Source: Deltaproteobacteria bacterium (GTDB lineage Bacteria > Desulfobacterota > Desulfobacteria > Desulfobacterales > Desulfatirhabdiaceae). From it: DNA of 22,161 bases. The position numbers and the translations under genes are program-made. Every line of letters starts with the position of its first letter. Positions within the stretch are counted from its first letter, which is position 1. This document shows, piece by piece, positions 6,430-15,400 of the stretch. The stretch covers positions 1-22,161 of the forward strand of contig JAJYBO010000016.1 of assembly GCA_021778975.1 (NCBI GenBank), read 5' to 3'. Under the pieces are notes generated by a model. The model searched no databases, was not told where the DNA came from, and saw nothing but the letters and a program-made list of their open reading frames with translations.

Positions 6430-8400
6430 TCAGGCGGCTTCCATCGAACGACGATCCGCCATATCCACCAGGACGCGTTCACGAGACTTATCCAGCCCCA
6501 GCGCCTTGCGTTTCTTGTCAATATGCGCAATCATCATTCTGGCCATTTCATACGGATCCGCGGTAAATCCCCACTTGCCCAGGCCCATCTGTTCCAGTTC
6601 TTCAAAGAGATGCTTGTGAAAGCGGGTTTTCTCTACGATGGGGAATGTGACGCCGAAAACCGTATAGACGCCGGAGGCCACAAAATACTGGCCGATGGCG
6701 ATAGCTTTTTCACTCATCCATTCCGGGGCCGCGCCGGCGACCGGGAGGCTGGCGATGCTGTCGCCAAGACCGCCTTCCCGAACCATTTCGGATGCCGCCA
6801 CCAGAATGCGGCTGTTGTCCACACAGGCGCCGAGTCCCAGAACCGGCGGCATACCAACGGTTTCACAGACTTCTCTGAGACCAGGGCCTGCCAGCACCGA
6901 AGCTTCGGGAATCGTGAGCCCCGCTTTGGCCAGCGCAATCTGGGAGCAACCGGTCTGAAGCACCAGCACATCGTTTTTAATCAGTTCTTTGACCAGTTCC
7001 ACATGAACCCAATCCTGCTTGACCCTGGGATTGGTACAACCGACAACGCCGGCAACTCCCCGGATACGGCCATTGATAATATTGTCGTTTAACGGCGTAT
7101 AACTGGATCTGAAACTACCGCCCAGCATGTAACTGATGTATTCATGTGAAAATCCGTGAATGCCGGTGTTGACAATCTTGGGAATTTCGATGGGGCGGGT
7201 TCTGTTTTTAAACCGCGTGATCGCCTTGATGACAATTTCGTCCGTACAGGCCTTGGGATTATGGTCATCAAAAGGAATATGCTGAGCGCCTTCGATTTTG
7301 CATCTGGGGTTGGTGGTGAACATGACTGTGCCGTAACATTGGGCGACCTTCGCCAGACCTTGCTTGATGCACTGGACATCAACGCCGATCGCGTCCACCG
7401 CGCCCGTGACCAGGACGGCTTCTGTGGACATGAAATTGCCTGCATGAGGAACACCATGCCGCACCATCATCTCGGCGCCGGAGCAGCACATGCCGACAAG
7501 ATTGATGCCAGCGGCGCCGGCGTCTTTGGCGGCCTTGATCAGGGAAGGCTCGTTCACGGATTCAAACACGGATTCAAACAGGCTGGGTTCATGCCCGTGA
7601 ATAATGATGTTTACCTGATTTTCCTTCAGAACGCCCATGTTGACTTCGACACAGACCGGAGACGGGGTTCCGAACATGATGTCTTCCAGTTCCGTGGCCA
7701 CCATGGATCCTCCCCAGCCATCTGCAAGGGCGGTGCGGCTGAACTGCCGGGTGATGTTCTCGTACTGCTGGTCAACGCCCATGTGGGTGCGGTGCATCAT
7801 TTCCATGATTTCACGCATCGCGCCCCGTGGAACGATCCCAAGCTTTCTCCACGTTTCAAGCGTCTTGGGGGGAACCCTCCGGATGAAAGGAATCTCACCT
7901 TCAATCTGGGTATAAGTTTTTTCAAGTTCCGTATATAATTCTTTGGCGATTTCGGACACCGATTTGCCTTCTACATCAATGCCGATGGATTTGGCGACAT
8001 TTTCCAATTTGACGGTATCCTTGATTTTATAATCCGTGATATGTCCGCTGACAACTTCGCGAAACAAATCCAGAATTGACATGCCGTGATCGGTATGGGC
8101 GGCCGTACCGGCGGCAACCATGCGGGCGAAGTTTCGCGCCTGAATGGTGTCAATATCCGCGCCGCAAACGCCTACTTTGCTGTACGGATCTTTGGCGTTC
8201 AGCCGACACGGCCCCATCGAGCAGTGTTTGCAGCATGCCGAATCCGCGCCGATAGGGCAGGCTTTCATGTTGGCGGCTCGGTCAAACGCGGTTTCGACGC
8301 CGTCGCGCTGGGCTTTTCGCAGCATTTGCGCGGTGGCTTCGCAAATGGTGACATCGCTGGGGTTGATTGCTTTCGGAGCGTCTGGTTTTTTGATATCCAT
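6430..8400 (-). CDS. cooS: Anaerobic carbon monoxide dehydrogenase, catalytic subunit
   Basis: Ni,Fe-CO dehydrogenase catalysing CO + H2O to CO2 + 2H+ + 2e-, or the reverse in acetyl-CoA synthesis; cytoplasmic. The 656-residue protein has all expected cluster ligands. C48 and C56 are the intersubunit D-cluster ligands, and C57, C60, C65 and C79 the B-cluster; their mutual spacing matches characterised CooS enzymes. C-cluster candidates are H270 (IHGH), C306 (GMCCSG), C344 (VQCIKQG), C455 (VGCTNPR), C485 (TGCSQ) and C526 (GACVDNSR), plus the conserved Lys in SEKAIAIG. A good ribosome binding site (AGGGAGA) precedes the ATG. No CooF, CooC or acetyl-CoA synthase gene adjoins it. It is divergent from fhs and convergent with the sigma-54 activator. 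Confidence 0.96.
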   Translation of the reverse strand: MDIKKPDAPKAINPSDVTICEATAQMLRKAQRDGVETAFDRAANMKACPIGADSACCKHCSMGPCRLNAKDPYSKVGVCGADIDTIQARNFARMVAAGTAAHTDHGMSILDLFREVVSGHITDYKIKDTVKLENVAKSIGIDVEGKSVSEIAKELYTELEKTYTQIEGEIPFIRRVPPKTLETWRKLGIVPRGAMREIMEMMHRTHMGVDQQYENITRQFSRTALADGWGGSMVATELEDIMFGTPSPVCVEVNMGVLKENQVNIIIHGHEPSLFESVFESVNEPSLIKAAKDAGAAGINLVGMCCSGAEMMVRHGVPHAGNFMSTEAVLVTGAVDAIGVDVQCIKQGLAKVAQCYGTVMFTTNPRCKIEGAQHIPFDDHNPKACTDEIVIKAITRFKNRTRPIEIPKIVNTGIHGFSHEYISYMLGGSFRSSYTPLNDNIINGRIRGVAGVVGCTNPRVKQDWVHVELVKELIKNDVLVLQTGCSQIALAKAGLTIPEASVLAGPGLREVCETVGMPPVLGLGACVDNSRILVAASEMVREGGLGDSIASLPVAGAAPEWMSEKAIAIGQYFVASGVYTVFGVTFPIVEKTRFHKHLFEELEQMGLGKWGFTADPYEMARMMIAHIDKKRKALGLDKSRERVLVDMADRRSMEAA

Positions 8401-8474
8401 AGTGTTCTCCCTTCATGAGATGGTTGTGAATGGGTAGGATTAATAACTTTTTAATCTAACAAGAAATATAACTA

Positions 8475-8524
8475 TCTTGATAATAGTTCTTGATAAGAAT
8501 AATTGTCAGGTTCCTGTTTGTCAA
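8475..8524 (-). promoter_or_regulatory. cooS: cooS promoter with tandem operator-like repeats
   Basis: On the minus strand a consensus -35 TTGACA (8524-8519) is separated by exactly 17 nt from a -10 TATTCT (8501-8496), a strong sigma-70-type promoter about 90 nt upstream of the cooS ATG. Immediately downstream, covering the expected transcription start, are two copies of TCTTGATAA (plus-strand reading) at 8475-8483 and 8488-8496, 13 bp apart. Their position would suit a repressor. No -24/-12 sigma-54 promoter is evident here. Confidence 0.65.
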
Positions 8525-8535
8525 GAAAAACCCTT

Positions 8536-8680
8536 GACGGCTTCATAAAAAGTCCGAATGTTGCGTTGCCCTACATCCTTCGTCGTTGCGGCTCACCATA
8601 AATACTTATCATTATTAATTATTTACGCTCATTACCTGCGAACTTTTTACAAAGCCGTCCGAAATTCGACTTTTTATGTG
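8536..8680 (+). repeat. Palindromic dispersed repeat, copy B (diverged)
   Basis: The same element as at 2449-2630, in the opposite orientation. The termini are GACGGCTTCATAAAAAG (8536-8552) and CTTTTTACAAAGCCGTC (8643-8659), followed by the shared tail GAAATTCGACTTTTTA. The left part (GTCGTTGCGGCTCACCATAA) is well conserved, but the centre-right (about 8602-8635) has decayed to AT-rich sequence. It lacks the flanking direct repeats seen at the other two copies, as expected of an older insertion. It lies between cooS and fhs, just upstream of the cooS -35. Confidence 0.82.
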
Positions 8681-8945
8681 AACCCCTTTTTTATTGCTTG
8701 CCAAATCATATATCCCATGATACTGAGTGCTATTGTACAGGGTGAATCATGTACATTATGTCGTGTCTGTTCCCGCCGGGTAACGACGGCTGCCCGCTCC
8801 GGTATCGCGGCATCGGCGGATACAGATAGATAATGTGTATCTTCCTTAAATTGTACTGAATCTACTTTAGAACCGCAGGTTTTCCCGAGGGGCTTCAGTC
8901 AGATTCATAAAACCACCAACCTCAATACAATGGAGGATCGAATCA

Positions 8946-10709
8946 ATGGCTTACAATGCTGTAGAAATGAAGGACTGGCAGATTTCAGAAGCTGCCGAAG
9001 CCCACATGAAAACGCCGGAACAATGGCGCGAAGAACTGGGGCTGCAAAAAGATGAAATTCTTCCTATGGGCAGACTGGCCAAGCTGGATTTTCTCAAGAT
9101 CATCAACAGACTTCAGAACCGGCCTGATGGTAAGTATATTGAAGTGACCGCTATCACTCCGACCCCTCTGGGTGAAGGCAAAAGCACCACCTCTGTCGGC
9201 TTGATGGAAGGGCTTGGGAAACGCGGTAAAAATGTTGGCGGCGCTCTGCGTCAGCCATCCGGCGGGCCAACCATGAACGTCAAAGGCACCGCGGCGGGTG
9301 GTGGCAACGCCCTGATTATCCCTATGACCGAATTCTCATTGGGGCTGACGGGTGACATCAATGACATCATGAACGCCCACAACCTGGCCATGGTCGCTTT
9401 AACCGCCAGAATGCAGCATGAGCGCAATTACAACGACGAGCAGCTCGCCCGCCTTACCAAAATGCGCAGACTCGATCTGGACCCCACCCGTATTGAAATG
9501 GGATGGATCATTGATTTTTGCGCCCAGTCTCTGAGAAATATCATCATTGGTCTCGGTGGCAGAACCGATGGGTTCACCATGCAGTCCAAATTCGGAATCG
9601 CCGTTGGTTCGGAATGTATGGCCATTCTGGCCATTATCCGCGATCTGGCGGACCTCAAAAAACGGCTTAATGACATTACCGTTGGGTTTGACAAGAGCGG
9701 TAAACCGGTCACCACCGGCGATCTGGAAGTGGGCAACGCCATGGCTGCCTTCATGAGAAACACCATCAATCCCACCCTCATGAGCACCGCCGAACATCAG
9801 CCCTGTATGATTCACGCCGGGCCATTCGCCAACATCGCGGTCGGTCAGTCCTCCATCATTGCAGACCGCATCGGTCTCAAGATGTTCGACTATCACGTCA
9901 CCGAGAGTGGTTTTGCCGCAGATATCGGATTCGAAAAATTCTGGAACGTCAAATGCCGTAACAGCGGGCTTAAACCCCATGTGTCGGTTCTGACCACCAC
10001 CATTCGCGCGCTCAAAATGCACGGCGGCGGGCCTAAAGTGGTCGCCGGTATCGCACTTCCGGATGCTTATCTCAAAGAAAATCTGGAACTGGTCGAAAAG
10101 GGCGTCGAGAATATGGTGCATCATATCAAGACAATCCGCAAAGCCGGTATCAACCCGGTGGTGTGCATCAACTGCTTCCATACCGATACCGACGCGGAAG
10201 TTGCCATTGTTCGCAGAGCCGCTGAGGCTGCCGGCGCCCGCTGCGCCAAATCCACCCATTGGGCGGATGGCGGTGACGGCGCACTCGAACTGGCGGATGC
10301 CGTTATTGACGCCTGTAACGACAAGAACGATTTCAAATTCCTGTATCCGCTGGAAACCAAACTGCGAGATCGCGTTGCCCTGATCGCCAAAGAAGTCTAT
10401 GGCGCGGACGGCGTTTCCTGGACACCCGAAGCCGAAGCCAAGGCCAAAATGCTGGAAAGCGATCCCAAATATGCCGATTTCGCTACCATGATGGTCAAAA
10501 CCCACTTGAGCCTCACCCATGACCCGACGCTCAAGGGCGTTCCCAAAGGCTGGACGCTGCCGATCCGCGACGTTCTCATCTATTCCGGCGCCAAATTCCT
10601 CTGCCCCTGCGCAGGCGCTATCAGCCTGATGCCCGGCACCAGCTCCAACCCGGCGTTCAGAAGAATTGATGTGGACACTACCACCGGAAAGGTCAGCGGC
10701 CTCTTCTAA
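8946..10709 (+). CDS. fhs: Formate-tetrahydrofolate ligase
   Basis: Formyltetrahydrofolate synthetase joins formate to THF using ATP; it is the first folate step of the methyl branch of the Wood-Ljungdahl pathway and can run in reverse in acetate-oxidising sulfate reducers. The 587-residue product has the ATP-binding loop TPTPLGEGKSTT (71-82), followed by PSGGPTMNVKGTAAGGG and FSLGLTGDIND. The C-terminal block PIRDVLIYSGAKFLCPCAGA and MPGTSSNPAFRRIDVD is intact. The protein is slightly longer than the roughly 560 residues common in the family, with the extra length at the N-terminus. GGAGG at 8932-8936 sits 9 nt before the ATG. It is divergent from cooS, and a strong terminator follows. Confidence 0.97.
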   Translation: MAYNAVEMKDWQISEAAEAHMKTPEQWREELGLQKDEILPMGRLAKLDFLKIINRLQNRPDGKYIEVTAITPTPLGEGKSTTSVGLMEGLGKRGKNVGGALRQPSGGPTMNVKGTAAGGGNALIIPMTEFSLGLTGDINDIMNAHNLAMVALTARMQHERNYNDEQLARLTKMRRLDLDPTRIEMGWIIDFCAQSLRNIIIGLGGRTDGFTMQSKFGIAVGSECMAILAIIRDLADLKKRLNDITVGFDKSGKPVTTGDLEVGNAMAAFMRNTINPTLMSTAEHQPCMIHAGPFANIAVGQSSIIADRIGLKMFDYHVTESGFAADIGFEKFWNVKCRNSGLKPHVSVLTTTIRALKMHGGGPKVVAGIALPDAYLKENLELVEKGVENMVHHIKTIRKAGINPVVCINCFHTDTDAEVAIVRRAAEAAGARCAKSTHWADGGDGALELADAVIDACNDKNDFKFLYPLETKLRDRVALIAKEVYGADGVSWTPEAEAKAKMLESDPKYADFATMMVKTHLSLTHDPTLKGVPKGWTLPIRDVLIYSGAKFLCPCAGAISLMPGTSSNPAFRRIDVDTTTGKVSGLF

Positions 10710-10735
10710 TCCGTACAGGTTGTTGTGATAACGCT

Positions 10736-10766
10736 AAGGCCCGAGATATTCTCGGGCCTTTTTTTT
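10736..10766 (+). terminator. Intrinsic terminator after fhs
   Basis: A perfect 11-bp GC-rich stem, AAGGCCCGAGA (10736-10746) and TCTCGGGCCTT (10750-10760), with a 3-nt loop, runs directly into eight consecutive T residues (10759-10766). This is a textbook Rho-independent terminator 26 nt after the fhs stop codon. It should separate fhs transcription from the radical SAM gene downstream. Confidence 0.95.
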
Positions 10767-10799
10767 ATCGTTTGCTTTACAAAAAAACTGGAAACATCC

Positions 10800-12413
10800 A
10801 TGCGTTGTCTGTTGATCAATCCATTTTATCCCCTGTCCGAAAATCCATCTCCGCCGCTGGGTCTGGCCTATTTGGCCGCCGCCCTGGAACATGCAGGCGT
10901 TGTCGTGAAGATTCTGGACTATGTGATATTCCCATACACCATTGAAGGTTTCCAGCGTGAACTGGATCGCTTTCAACCAGACATTGTCGGCGCCACCGCC
11001 GTTACCATGACGTTCGATACGGCGATTTGTCTGATTCAGGACGCCAAACGCCATTGCCCCAACTGCCTGACGGTAATGGGAGGCCCCCACGTTTCTTTCT
11101 GCGCGGAAGATACGCTGAACGCATTTCCAGATCTGGATATGGCCGTGATCGGAGAAGGCGAGGAAACGATCGTGGACATCTCAAAAGAACTCCTGCATGG
11201 AAAGAAAAAGAACTGGGATACTATCCTCGGTCTGGCATATCGAAATGCAGGCATCGTTGTGTTCACAGGAAAACGACCCTATGCGGATGTCAACACGCTC
11301 CAGCCCCCCGCCCGACATCTGCTGGCCCTGGGCAGATACCGGGCGCTGGGAATGCCGATTTCCATGACCACCAGTCGCGGCTGTCCTTATCATTGTATTT
11401 TCTGTGTGGGCAGGAAGATGGTGGGCGCCAAAGTCCGCTACCGGGATCCCCCGTCAGTGGTGGATGAAATGGAATCGCTGAGCCGCTTCGGGTTCTGTCA
11501 GATCAATGTCGCCGATGATCTGTTTACTGCCAATCCGCGTCATTGCATAGCGGTATGTGATGAAATTTTACGTCGAAACCTGACGGTGCGGTGGACATCT
11601 TTTGCCCGGGTGGATACAGTTTCCGTAGAGGTTCTAAAACGCATGAAGGCCGCAGGGTGTCAGGCGGTGAGCTTTGGCATCGAATCCGGTAATGCGGATA
11701 TCCTGAAAATCATCCGCAAGGGAATCACGCGGGATCAGGTGATACGTGCGGTTGAAATGTGCAATGAAGCCGAATTGCCGCCGCACGGATCGTTCATTTT
11801 GGGGCTTCCGGGCGAAACGCCAGACACCCTGAAAGAAACACTGGCCTTCGGCGAACATCTGAAGGCGCTGGGGGTTTCTTACGGATTTCATCTGCTGGCG
11901 CCGTTTCCTGGCGCCCGTGTTCGGGAAGCATCAGATCGCCTCGGCATCACCATTTTATCCAACAATTGGGCGGATTACCATGCCAACCGCGCCATCGTCG
12001 AAACACCGTCCGTAACCCGCGATATGCTGAATGACATTGTGATCCGGTGGGAGGAGGATTTCAACCGGTACCTGGGAACAATCGCCGAACGCATGGCTTC
12101 CGGCGATGCCTCTGACGAGGAAGCCTGGCCACTCGTGAATCTGGAGCGCACCGTTACGATGTATGATATGATGATGGCCACTGCACTCGAAAATTCAGGT
12201 GTATGGCCACTGCACATGATGGGGGATACTGCCGGGGCTGACACGCTTCTCGATGATCTGACGATGCGCGTCACGCCATTTCTATCCGAAAAGACAGATT
12301 GTCGCCGGCTGAGGTCAACGCTGGCGTACGCGCTGGAACACAATCATCTGGGATACACCATCGAAGGCGGCGCCATACGATGGTGCTGGACAGAACAAAT
12401 TCATCACGCTTGA
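10800..12413 (+). CDS. B12-binding domain radical SAM protein, substrate unknown
   Basis: This is a 537-residue class-B-type radical SAM enzyme. The N-terminal cobalamin-binding-like domain (about 1-130) contains SPPLGLAYLAAALEHAG, GATAVTMTF and VMGGPHVSFCAEDTL. The radical SAM core follows, with C195, C199 and C202 in the motif SRGCPYHCIFCVG binding the 4Fe-4S cluster. Later core motifs are FGIESGNADILKIIRKGIT and HGSFILGLPGETPDTLKETL. The C-terminal 140 residues are not recognised. Such proteins include methyltransferases and ring-forming enzymes, and I assign no substrate. I start at the ATG at 10800 because a longer frame would begin before the fhs terminator. Its 3' end overlaps the convergent gene by 10 bp. 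Confidence 0.88.
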   Translation: MRCLLINPFYPLSENPSPPLGLAYLAAALEHAGVVVKILDYVIFPYTIEGFQRELDRFQPDIVGATAVTMTFDTAICLIQDAKRHCPNCLTVMGGPHVSFCAEDTLNAFPDLDMAVIGEGEETIVDISKELLHGKKKNWDTILGLAYRNAGIVVFTGKRPYADVNTLQPPARHLLALGRYRALGMPISMTTSRGCPYHCIFCVGRKMVGAKVRYRDPPSVVDEMESLSRFGFCQINVADDLFTANPRHCIAVCDEILRRNLTVRWTSFARVDTVSVEVLKRMKAAGCQAVSFGIESGNADILKIIRKGITRDQVIRAVEMCNEAELPPHGSFILGLPGETPDTLKETLAFGEHLKALGVSYGFHLLAPFPGARVREASDRLGITILSNNWADYHANRAIVETPSVTRDMLNDIVIRWEEDFNRYLGTIAERMASGDASDEEAWPLVNLERTVTMYDMMMATALENSGVWPLHMMGDTAGADTLLDDLTMRVTPFLSEKTDCRRLRSTLAYALEHNHLGYTIEGGAIRWCWTEQIHHA

Positions 12414-15400
12414 GCGGCCAACGCCTCTGTCAGCAGTTTTTCGTAACGTTCTTGGTCCGACGGATTCAGTGACCGCCACATCAGCAGTTGCTTGCGGATG
12501 GTGTGCAGAAACGCCTTGTTAATGCGCCTCCATGCGTTCGATTCTCCGGATTCCCGCTCCAAGAGAATGCTGATTTCCAGAAAACCGGGTTCTTCACGGG
12601 ACTGACAGAAACGCAGCGTTGTCTGCTGCATAATGCCGAAGTCAAACGGGGCCAGCCACACATGTGCGGCAAGCTGAACACAACTGTCTCGACAGCAGGC
12701 GGTCCCGGAACAGATTTCTGCAGGGTGAATCGCGCGGGTCACCGGACACACCTCGTTCAGGGAAATATCATCCGTAGCGAAAAGCCCGTGAGAAACATCC
12801 TGATGGCTCTTGAAATAGTCGAGCAAAAATCCGACGATGCTTTTGTGTTCATGGTATTTCATCAAAAACGGCAACGTAATTTCAAGCTGGTTGCCCTGGG
12901 ATGGGGGCAGCGTCCAGGCGCGGTTGATATCCGGAATGGCGATTTCCGCGGCAACCTTCGAGGGGTAAATAGCGGATATCAGTACGACCAGCATGACCAA
13001 AATCATGGCCGCGACGCCGGACAGGGATGAATAGTTGACCGTGACACCCGCCCACAGGGAGGTTCCGGCAAAAAGACGCGCGGTGGTCTGCGCAAAAAGA
13101 TATCCCATTACAACGCTCAAAACGGCAAACGCCATGGCCTCGGCAATAAACAGAAAACTGACATGGGACGGCGCCAGTCCTATGGACGTGTAAACCGCGA
13201 TTTCCCGCTTTCTTTCATATACACTGCCAATCATGGTGTTCAACACGATGCAGATCGAAATGACAATGGGGATCATGATATTGGGCACGCCACTGTAGCT
13301 GATGGCGTCACTGGCGCTATACAGATAAGTGCCGTTCTTTTCACCGCTGAATACGGCAAGCCCCAACCGGTCCACCAGATGCTGGGCGGCGATACGCGAT
13401 GCATGACTGTCTGACGCATGACGAACCGCCACCGCTTTCAATCTGCCGCCTAAAGACAGCAGCGTTTCCGAAGGAACGATCACGGTCAGTTCTTCCGATG
13501 TATGCTGATACCGGCTTTGAAATGTACGGACATCGTCGCCGGACTCCATGGCGTCCATTTCGACATCCGTCATTTCCTGAATCGCTTCGCGGGGAAACGT
13601 GATGGGGGTCAAAGGCTCTCCGTCCAGATCCGGCGCGTCCTGGAGCTGTTTGCCGGAAAATATGCCGACAACCTTCCACGGAACCCCCCACACCAGGATA
13701 TCGGGATAAGATTCTGCGGTCACACGAACACCCAGTTCCTGCGCCATGCGGTCCGAAATGATGATGCTGTGGTGATCCTTTGGGCCAAACCAGTGACCCG
13801 CGATCAGTATCCGGTTCAGGCCAGTGACATTCGGCTCGTCAGGAGAAAGCCCGATCATCCCCTGCGCAATGAATTTTTTATCTTGATACTGTAAGGGTAC
13901 ATCCCGGGTTCGGGTGCGGTCGGCATTTTCAAACCATACACGGGGGGCAATGGGGCCGGCATCGCCAAAAGCATTGGAGAGAACAGGAAGCGCTTCCTGC
14001 GGAATATCCTGCCAATTGACGTTTTTCAGCAAAAATCCGGTGTAAGGAGCGCTAGACTGGTACAGTATCCGGGAGTGCAGCCGCATGCTCTTAACCGATG
14101 TAAAACTCATGATCGTAAAGGTCAGGATAATGAGTGTGGCGCAGGTCAGAGCGGTTCGGATCCGGCGCCTGCGCAAATTACTGACCCCCAGGAAAAACGA
14201 CGCGGAAAATGCTTTCCACCGCCCGATATCGCCGGTTTCCGCAGGTTTTGCCCGACGCTGAAGCCGGCTCATCTCTTCTTCAAACCGCATAAAAACAATC
14301 AGTGTCACAATAAAAGACAGCCCGATGATGAAAAACGCCAGAATGACGACAACCGGGCTGTAGGCCAGTTGAAACGCCGGATGAACTTGATAGATGACGA
14401 CAATCACGGCAAGCAAGACGCCTGCAAACGCGATGATGCGTTTATAGATGTCGGAGAAAGAGAACAGAAGCCGCTCCATGCAGAATGCAAATGGAACAAA
14501 CAGCGCGATGTAAAACAACACCCCGAACAGCACATCTTTCTGGGTCTGTTCGACATCGTCATAGACCCGGCTGGCCAGCGCCCATGACGCGGATGAGGAC
14601 TCCAGAAAGCGCGCATAGTTCTGGGCCTTGAGCGCCTGCGCCGCGGCGGTCAGGGCATTGAGACCATCCTTCTGGAGCTTGCGGATCTGTTCGTTGAAGA
14701 TGCCATGTTCTTCCAACGCCGCGATCCGTGGGCCCAGAAGCGCCCACATATCTTGAGCGGTATGATATTCCGTGTGGTAGAGTATCGGCCAGTTGTCAAT
14801 CAGATATCCCGAACCGCTGGCATTGTCCGGAACCGCATGGGTCAGAATCATTTTTTTGTGAATGACCGAGTCGGAGAGCGTCATTTTTAGCCGCGTTCCA
14901 GACTCCAGGAAGATGGACGCCAGCACGGAAGCTCGGGTGTCAATCCGGCTGAACCAGTAGCGCATGGGAGCGGCCTCCCGCCGGCCATCAATCAGATTGA
15001 TTCTGGTCATATATCTGAAACCGCGTGGATCCAGCAGATCAAACATGGTGGTGCTTTTGCAGGCGAACATCACCACATCGGTTTCCATGTCCGTGCGCTG
15101 CATCTTCATGCGATACGCATTCTTGCCGGTCTGCTCTTTGTCAATGGACCACACCGGCTTTCCGGACGCGGGATCGAACCGGTAGCCTTCAATAATGACC
15201 TTGTCGAGAACGTGACGTTTGTCTGAAACGCCTTTGAGCTGAAATACCCCAAGATGATCCACGATTGCATGATACCGGCCCGCCCCCTGATAAGCGAGAA
15301 CAACGGTGTCCGGCGCCGGCTGATCAGGAAACAGTTCTCCCTGTCGTATAAAATTGGCCCTGCCCGTAATTGTCGAAAAACCGTTTTGCGGCAGGCGGTC

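Larger units (their letters stand above)
8401..8945. other. Divergent cooS-fhs intergenic region (545 bp)
   Basis: No convincing gene lies here; the open frame across 8558-8833 runs through a dispersed repeat and lacks a ribosome binding site. From left to right it holds the cooS leader, a 9-bp direct repeat and the cooS promoter (8475-8524), repeat copy B (8536-8680), and about 265 bp of fhs leader. That leader contains a TGTACA pair (8734-8739, 8750-8755) and a GATACA/TGTATC inverted repeat (8819-8824, 8836-8841). I see no clear promoter hexamers for fhs, so its start site could lie anywhere in the last 265 bp. Confidence 0.7.

Noticed and set aside
7156..7938. 260-codon plus-strand frame opposite cooS
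   Set aside because: The composition is the mirror of CooS codons, with no ribosome binding site or family match.
8760..8820. Possible ZTP or folate riboswitch in the fhs leader
   Set aside because: Short GC-rich matches exist, but I could not align the conserved core of either class by eye.
8558..8833. 91-codon frame upstream of fhs
   Set aside because: It starts inside the dispersed repeat and has no ribosome binding site.
9399..10520. Long open frame (373 codons) on the minus strand opposite fhs
   Set aside because: It is entirely antisense to a strongly conserved gene, shows no recognisable domain, and arises from codon bias in fhs.
10725..10799. N-terminal extension of the radical SAM protein (25 codons)
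   Set aside because: The extension would start before and read through the fhs terminator; the family begins at the MRCLLINPFYP-type start at 10800.
12488..13030. 180-codon plus-strand frame opposite the permease C-terminus
   Set aside because: It is antisense to a continuous 1602-codon gene with clear permease motifs; no independent evidence supports it.
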